Source: Rikenellaceae bacterium
GTDB lineage: Bacteria > Bacteroidota > Bacteroidia > Bacteroidales > UBA932
Assembly (NCBI GenBank): GCA_900769145.1
Contig: CAAGFN010000057.1
Coordinates: 1 to 18,068 of the forward strand
Reading direction: 5' to 3'
Length of the DNA stretch: 18,068 nucleotides
Shown here: one piece after another, positions 14,239-18,068 of the stretch
Numbering within the stretch: the first letter of the stretch is position 1
Layout: every line of letters starts with the position of its first letter
Made by a program: the position numbers and the translations under genes
Notes under the pieces: generated by a model
What the model saw: the letters and a program-made list of their open reading frames with translations, nothing else
Databases searched by the model: none
What the model was told of the DNA's origin: nothing

Positions 14239-16137
14239 TCAATCCGCAGTGACCCTGCTGAGCCCCGCCGACTCAATGCGGAGATTCCCGATTCCCGATA
14301 TCCTCAATGCCGAAGCGACCCTGTCGGCCTCCTCCTTTCCGTCCACCGGACCGATGACGTAAGAGACTACACCATCTTCCAGCGACCTGGACATGTCCGC
14401 CTCCGTAACTACCTTGATTACAGCCAGTTCCTTGTCATTCAACGAGCTTCCGTCTGCAGGGAAAACCCTCACTATGAAGAGTTCGTGAATGCTCTTTTCC
14501 AATGTCCTGGCCTTCGTCACGGTAATCGGTTTCCCATCCAGGAATGCCACGATGATAGCGTTCCGGAACCCTGCCTTCTTAACCGTATTGAGGTGGGAAA
14601 GCACATCCTTGTAACTTCTGAACAATCCGGCCGAATATACATATTTTCCGGTCGTGCCGCGCCTCTCGAATACCGGGCTCAAGCCCTTGATCTGCTTCAC
14701 GGTAGCCTTGGTTGACAATGCGAAAAGCTGTATCTGGTAAACAAGTCCCTCCGGCAAGGTGTTGTCCAATGCGAACCTGCCCTCCGGGAGAACCTGGAAA
14801 GAGTAATCGAACTCCGGTTCCGGCTCCAGCATTGCAAAAGAGAACTTCGGGCCCATTCCGTGCTTGGTGAACCTGAATCCCGAATCAGAGCCCACGACCT
14901 CCTTCTCCGTCTCGCGCTGGAGGCTCTCCGGGTCAATCACGACCCCGCTTCTGAGAAAACTCATTTCTATCTGCTGGATGGCCCTGGTCTGCCCCAGAAG
15001 CGAATCCTGAAGTGCCGGCAATGCGGATTCCATGCTGAGAATCTCTTCCGACAATGCGGCCTTAAGGCTATCCGGAGCATCGGCCAGGCGGCTTCTGCAT
15101 TCATCTATTGACCTTCCGAAAGAGGCGATTGACTCCCGGAGACTCCTGACATTGCCGAGCATTTCGGCGTAATGCCTGACCTCCTCATTCTCTCCCATAC
15201 CCTTTCCGGAATCACCGTCACTGTGGATTTGCGCATTGTCCCCGGCCGGGTCCAGACGGCATAATTTCTCTATTTCGGCCGGAGAATCCACCGACTTCCT
15301 GACCGGCATGCTGTCAAATTCAAGCACATAGATATCCACGCTGTCGGCCGGGCTGTTCCTGTCGGATGCGAAAATGGAGTACTGCCCGTCGTCCGTGTTG
15401 ATGAACAGATAGTCATTGTAAGGGGAGGAGAAAGGGAAACCCATATTGACCGGGATTCCCCAGTCATTCAGCTCATAGTCCCAATCCGCCACATAGAGGT
15501 CATAGCCTCCCATGCCGTACAGCCCCCTGGAAGCGAAGAACAGCTGGCTTCCGTCAGGTGAAAGCATAGGGTATATCTCATCGGAAGAAGAGGTCAACTG
15601 CTCGCTGAGAAGTTCCGGAGCGGACCACACAGTATCTTGATACTCTGAACGATAAATGTTCCTGATGCCTTCCTGGTCCTCAGCCGACCAGTAAAGCACT
15701 TCCGCATCCTCGGGCACATAGGTAGCCCTTACCCGGGTGCTTGCCTTCTTGTCCAGCTGGTTCGGCACGCTCCTCCAGGCACCGTCTTCCAGTGGATAGT
15801 AGAGAAAGAAATCCTTCAGCGAGAATCTCTGCCTTGCCACCACGACCGGGCTGCTGCAGAAGCCTGTCATGCTTGCCCCGTTCTGGGCCTGGGCCATCAT
15901 CCCGTCTATCTCCACCCTTCCTGAAGAGTCCGCATTGTCCTTGGCCTTCAGGAAGATATCCACGGCCTCATTGAACCTGTAACTCTTCATCAATGAGTCA
16001 GTTCTGGCCTTCAAAACAGGAATGTCCACCCTCAGCGAGTCTCCCGCTGACGGAGACGCCAATGCGGAAACAGCCGACCAGCAACAGACCGCTGCCGCCG
16101 CCAAAATGCGAATATTTGTTATATGTTTCAATTCCAA
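14239..16137 (-). CDS. Exported PD40-repeat protein with coiled coil and two SPOR-like domains
   Basis: A 632-residue envelope protein. A signal peptide ends near residue 27 (AVSALA|SPSAG). Next are a short helical region (about 40-65), PD40 beta-propeller-like repeats (about 145-275; LSPDGSQLFFASRGLYGMGG and YSIFASDRNSP are the clearest), a charged coiled coil (about 318-395), then a SPOR-like domain (about 464-545, VYQIQLFAL ... YSAGLFRSYKDVLSHLNTVK) and a second, weaker SPOR-like unit (about 553-625, ELFIVRVFP ... YVIGPVDGKEEADRVASALR). SPOR domains bind peptidoglycan stripped of stem peptides. PD40 proteins of Bacteroidota often carry OmpA-type ends; here SPOR units take that place. The protein probably sits in the periplasm at the cell wall. 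Specific function unknown. Confidence 0.8.
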   Translation of the reverse strand: MELKHITNIRILAAAAVCCWSAVSALASPSAGDSLRVDIPVLKARTDSLMKSYRFNEAVDIFLKAKDNADSSGRVEIDGMMAQAQNGASMTGFCSSPVVVARQRFSLKDFFLYYPLEDGAWRSVPNQLDKKASTRVRATYVPEDAEVLYWSAEDQEGIRNIYRSEYQDTVWSAPELLSEQLTSSSDEIYPMLSPDGSQLFFASRGLYGMGGYDLYVADWDYELNDWGIPVNMGFPFSSPYNDYLFINTDDGQYSIFASDRNSPADSVDIYVLEFDSMPVRKSVDSPAEIEKLCRLDPAGDNAQIHSDGDSGKGMGENEEVRHYAEMLGNVRSLRESIASFGRSIDECRSRLADAPDSLKAALSEEILSMESALPALQDSLLGQTRAIQQIEMSFLRSGVVIDPESLQRETEKEVVGSDSGFRFTKHGMGPKFSFAMLEPEPEFDYSFQVLPEGRFALDNTLPEGLVYQIQLFALSTKATVKQIKGLSPVFERRGTTGKYVYSAGLFRSYKDVLSHLNTVKKAGFRNAIIVAFLDGKPITVTKARTLEKSIHELFIVRVFPADGSSLNDKELAVIKVVTEADMSRSLEDGVVSYVIGPVDGKEEADRVASALRISGIGNLRIESAGLSRVTAD

Positions 16138-16154
16138 ATCCCTTTCTTACCTTG

Positions 16155-16212
16155 CAAATTTAACAAATTACTGTCATAAAGTTTCTTTCTACGAAAAAAA
16201 TAGATAAATTTG
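16155..16212. promoter_or_regulatory. Divergent promoters for the PD40/SPOR gene and secDF
   Basis: Plus strand: TTTC (16182-16185), a 19-nt spacer and TAAATTTG (16205-16212), near-perfect for Bacteroidota, driving secDF with a leader of about 86 nt. Minus strand: TAAATTTG (16155-16162) 17 nt before the ATG of the PD40/SPOR gene, with a weaker upstream box. The two lie back to back. Confidence 0.55.
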
Positions 16213-16305
16213 CAGTCTTGTATATCGTGCCGAGTCGTCCCTTGACCATAACGGGGCCGAGCAAAGCCATAAAACAGAAACTAAAATAATTAAAATAATT
16301 CAACA

Positions 16306-18068
16306 ATGCAAAGTAAAGGTGCAATCAAATTTGTGGCGATTCTTCTCGCCATCGCCTGCATCTGGCAGCTCTCCTTCACTCTTGTGACAAGCATCCAGGA
16401 GAACAAGGCGGAGAAATACGCCCAGACCGCAGTCGAGAAATTCACTCAGACAGAGGAATTCGCAGCGGTTCCTGAGGGAGACAGGGCATACGTCCTCGAC
16501 TCTCTTTCCAAGAAGCTTAACCGCACTTACATCGATTCCATTTCCAACGAGAAGGTTTACTTCCGTTACACCTACAAGGACGTGAAGTCCAAGGAGATCA
16601 ATCTCGGTCTCGACCTCAAGGGAGGTATGAACGTGATGCTCCAGGTGCAGCTCGAGGATATCGTTTCCGCCCTCGCCGGCGAGAACAAGACTCCTGAGTT
16701 CCACAAGGCATACGACCTCGCCCTCGAGCGCAGCAGGAACTCCGCAAGCGACTTCATCACCCTCTTCGCTGACGCATGGAAGGAAGTTTCCGGCGGCCAG
16801 AGGCTCGCACAGGTGTTCGGTACCATTGACCTCGCATCCCGCATTACCCCACAGACTTCCGACGACGAGGTCATTGCCGTAATCAGGGAAAATGCCGAGA
16901 GCGCAATCGCCAACTCGTTCAATGTCCTCCGCAACCGTATCGACCGCTTCGGTGTGACCCAGCCTTCCATCCAGAAGATTGGCAACACAGGCCGCATTCT
17001 CGTGGAGCTCCCTGGCGTAAAGGAGCCTGAGCGTGTGAAGAACCTCCTCCAGGGAACTGCTTCCCTCGAGTTCTGGACCACTTTCACCAGCGAAGAAGTG
17101 ATGGCCGACCTCAGCGCCCTCGACGCAGCACTTGCACAGGCAAACGCTGACGAGGTTGAGGAGACAGAGGCAGCAGCAGACAGCACATCCATTCTCGAAA
17201 GCGAGATCAGCGGTGCCGCCAATGATGCCAAGGCTCTCGAAGCATACAAGAAGCAGCACCCTCTCTTCGCTCTTCTCCAGCCTTCACAGGCAAGGGGAAG
17301 CGCCTGCATCGGATATGCACAGGGCGCCGACACGGCTGCCATCAACAAGATGCTCAGCTCAAACATTGCAAAGGGCATCCTCTCACCGTATCTCCGTCCA
17401 AAGTGGACAGTTAAGCCGTCCCAGTATATCGCCGGTGGCAATGTATTCGAACTCGTAGCCATCAAGGCCGAGCTCAATGACGGCAAGGCCCCTCTCGACG
17501 GCGCAGCAGTAACTGACGCACGCGTATCATACGACGGTACCGGAATGAACAAGGGTAATCCTTCCGTATCAATGTCAATGAACGCCGACGGTGCAAACAA
17601 ATGGGCACGTCTCACCCGCGACAACATCGGCAAGCAGATTGCCATCGTTCTCGACGGTCTCGTATATTCCTATCCTAACGTGCAGAACGAGATTTCCGGC
17701 GGACATTCATCCATCACCGGACAATTCGACGTCGAGGAGGCTACCGACCTTGCAAACGTGCTCAACTCAGGTAAGCTCCCTGCACCTGCCAAGATCGTTC
17801 AGGAGCAGGTTGTAGGACCTTCCCTCGGTTCAGAGTCCATCAGGGCCGGTCTCATTTCATTCATCATCGCGTTCATCCTCGTGCTGGCGTATATGATATT
17901 CTTCTACAGCGGTGCCGGTTTCGTGGCTGATATCGCTCTCCTCTGCAACGTGCTCTTCCTCTTCGGAACCCTCGTTTCATTCGGAGCAGTCCTCACCCTG
18001 CCTGGTATCGCCGGTCTCGTCCTGACACTCGGTATGGCCGTTGACGCCAATGTGATTATCTACGAGCG
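16306..18068 (+). CDS. secDF: Protein translocase subunit SecD (SecDF fusion), N-terminal 587 residues, cut by window end
   Basis: The product assists the Sec translocon by pulling exported proteins out on the periplasmic side using the proton gradient. The visible part starts with a membrane segment (about 5-28), then the LGLDLKGGM motif (about 100-108), the large periplasmic P1 domain with NVLRNRIDRFGV and GRILVELPGV, and after about residue 515 membrane segments that include the conserved GMAVDANVIIYER, whose Asp is implicated in proton transfer. Bacteroidota usually fuse SecD and SecF in a single chain of about 1000 residues, so the rest should continue beyond the edge; the fusion is inferred, not seen. 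Codon use is strongly biased (CTC, TCC, CCT, GCA recur), as in highly expressed genes, and leaves long open antisense frames. Confidence 0.95.
   Translation, partial: MQSKGAIKFVAILLAIACIWQLSFTLVTSIQENKAEKYAQTAVEKFTQTEEFAAVPEGDRAYVLDSLSKKLNRTYIDSISNEKVYFRYTYKDVKSKEINLGLDLKGGMNVMLQVQLEDIVSALAGENKTPEFHKAYDLALERSRNSASDFITLFADAWKEVSGGQRLAQVFGTIDLASRITPQTSDDEVIAVIRENAESAIANSFNVLRNRIDRFGVTQPSIQKIGNTGRILVELPGVKEPERVKNLLQGTASLEFWTTFTSEEVMADLSALDAALAQANADEVEETEAAADSTSILESEISGAANDAKALEAYKKQHPLFALLQPSQARGSACIGYAQGADTAAINKMLSSNIAKGILSPYLRPKWTVKPSQYIAGGNVFELVAIKAELNDGKAPLDGAAVTDARVSYDGTGMNKGNPSVSMSMNADGANKWARLTRDNIGKQIAIVLDGLVYSYPNVQNEISGGHSSITGQFDVEEATDLANVLNSGKLPAPAKIVQEQVVGPSLGSESIRAGLISFIIAFILVLAYMIFFYSGAGFVADIALLCNVLFLFGTLVSFGAVLTLPGIAGLVLTLGMAVDANVIIYE

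Overview
The window looks like chromosome of a Bacteroidota species, most likely a gut-type Bacteroidales. Three things point that way: promoter-like TAnnTTTG (-7) boxes, some with TTTG-like -33 boxes about 19 nt upstream; a fused SecDF-type translocase gene; and the mix of a CotH lipoprotein, a PD40/SPOR envelope protein and a ComF-ahcY-pepP cluster. I cannot name the species.

Layout. 1-1591 (minus): an NfeD-like membrane protein followed by a flotillin/SPFH protein that runs off the left edge; a pair of inverted REP-like palindromes lies between them. 1592-2528: about 0.94 kb with no convincing gene, packed with nested palindromes. 2529-7748 (minus): a compact, more A+T-rich three-gene cassette, transcribed in the order AlbA_2/Schlafen-like ATP-binding regulator-type protein, fused restriction-methylation subunit, specificity subunit. 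The large subunit has an N-terminal PD...EVK nuclease motif and a gamma-class N6-adenine methyltransferase, so this is best read as a BcgI-like (type IIB/IIG) system, not a classical HsdRMS system; no hsdR is present. 7929-9443 (plus): CotH-kinase-family lipoprotein. 9450-13488 (minus): ComF, adenosylhomocysteinase, Xaa-Pro aminopeptidase and a DUF456 membrane protein, tightly packed and probably one or two operons. 13618-14232 (plus): deoxynucleoside kinase. 14239-16137 (minus): exported PD40-repeat protein with two C-terminal SPOR-like domains. 16306-18068 (plus): the SecD half of SecDF, cut by the right edge.

How the genes work together. Most of the window is housekeeping: S-adenosylhomocysteine recycling, peptide turnover, nucleoside salvage, protein export and envelope upkeep. 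The cassette at 2529-7748 is the accessory part. Its points of interest are a perfect 24-bp tandem duplication in the inter-TRD spacer of the specificity subunit (expected to set half-site spacing), a roughly 190-residue C-terminal domain on that subunit that I cannot assign, and the co-directional AlbA_2/HATPase/winged-helix partner gene. The palindromic region immediately downstream of the cassette is the other unusual stretch.
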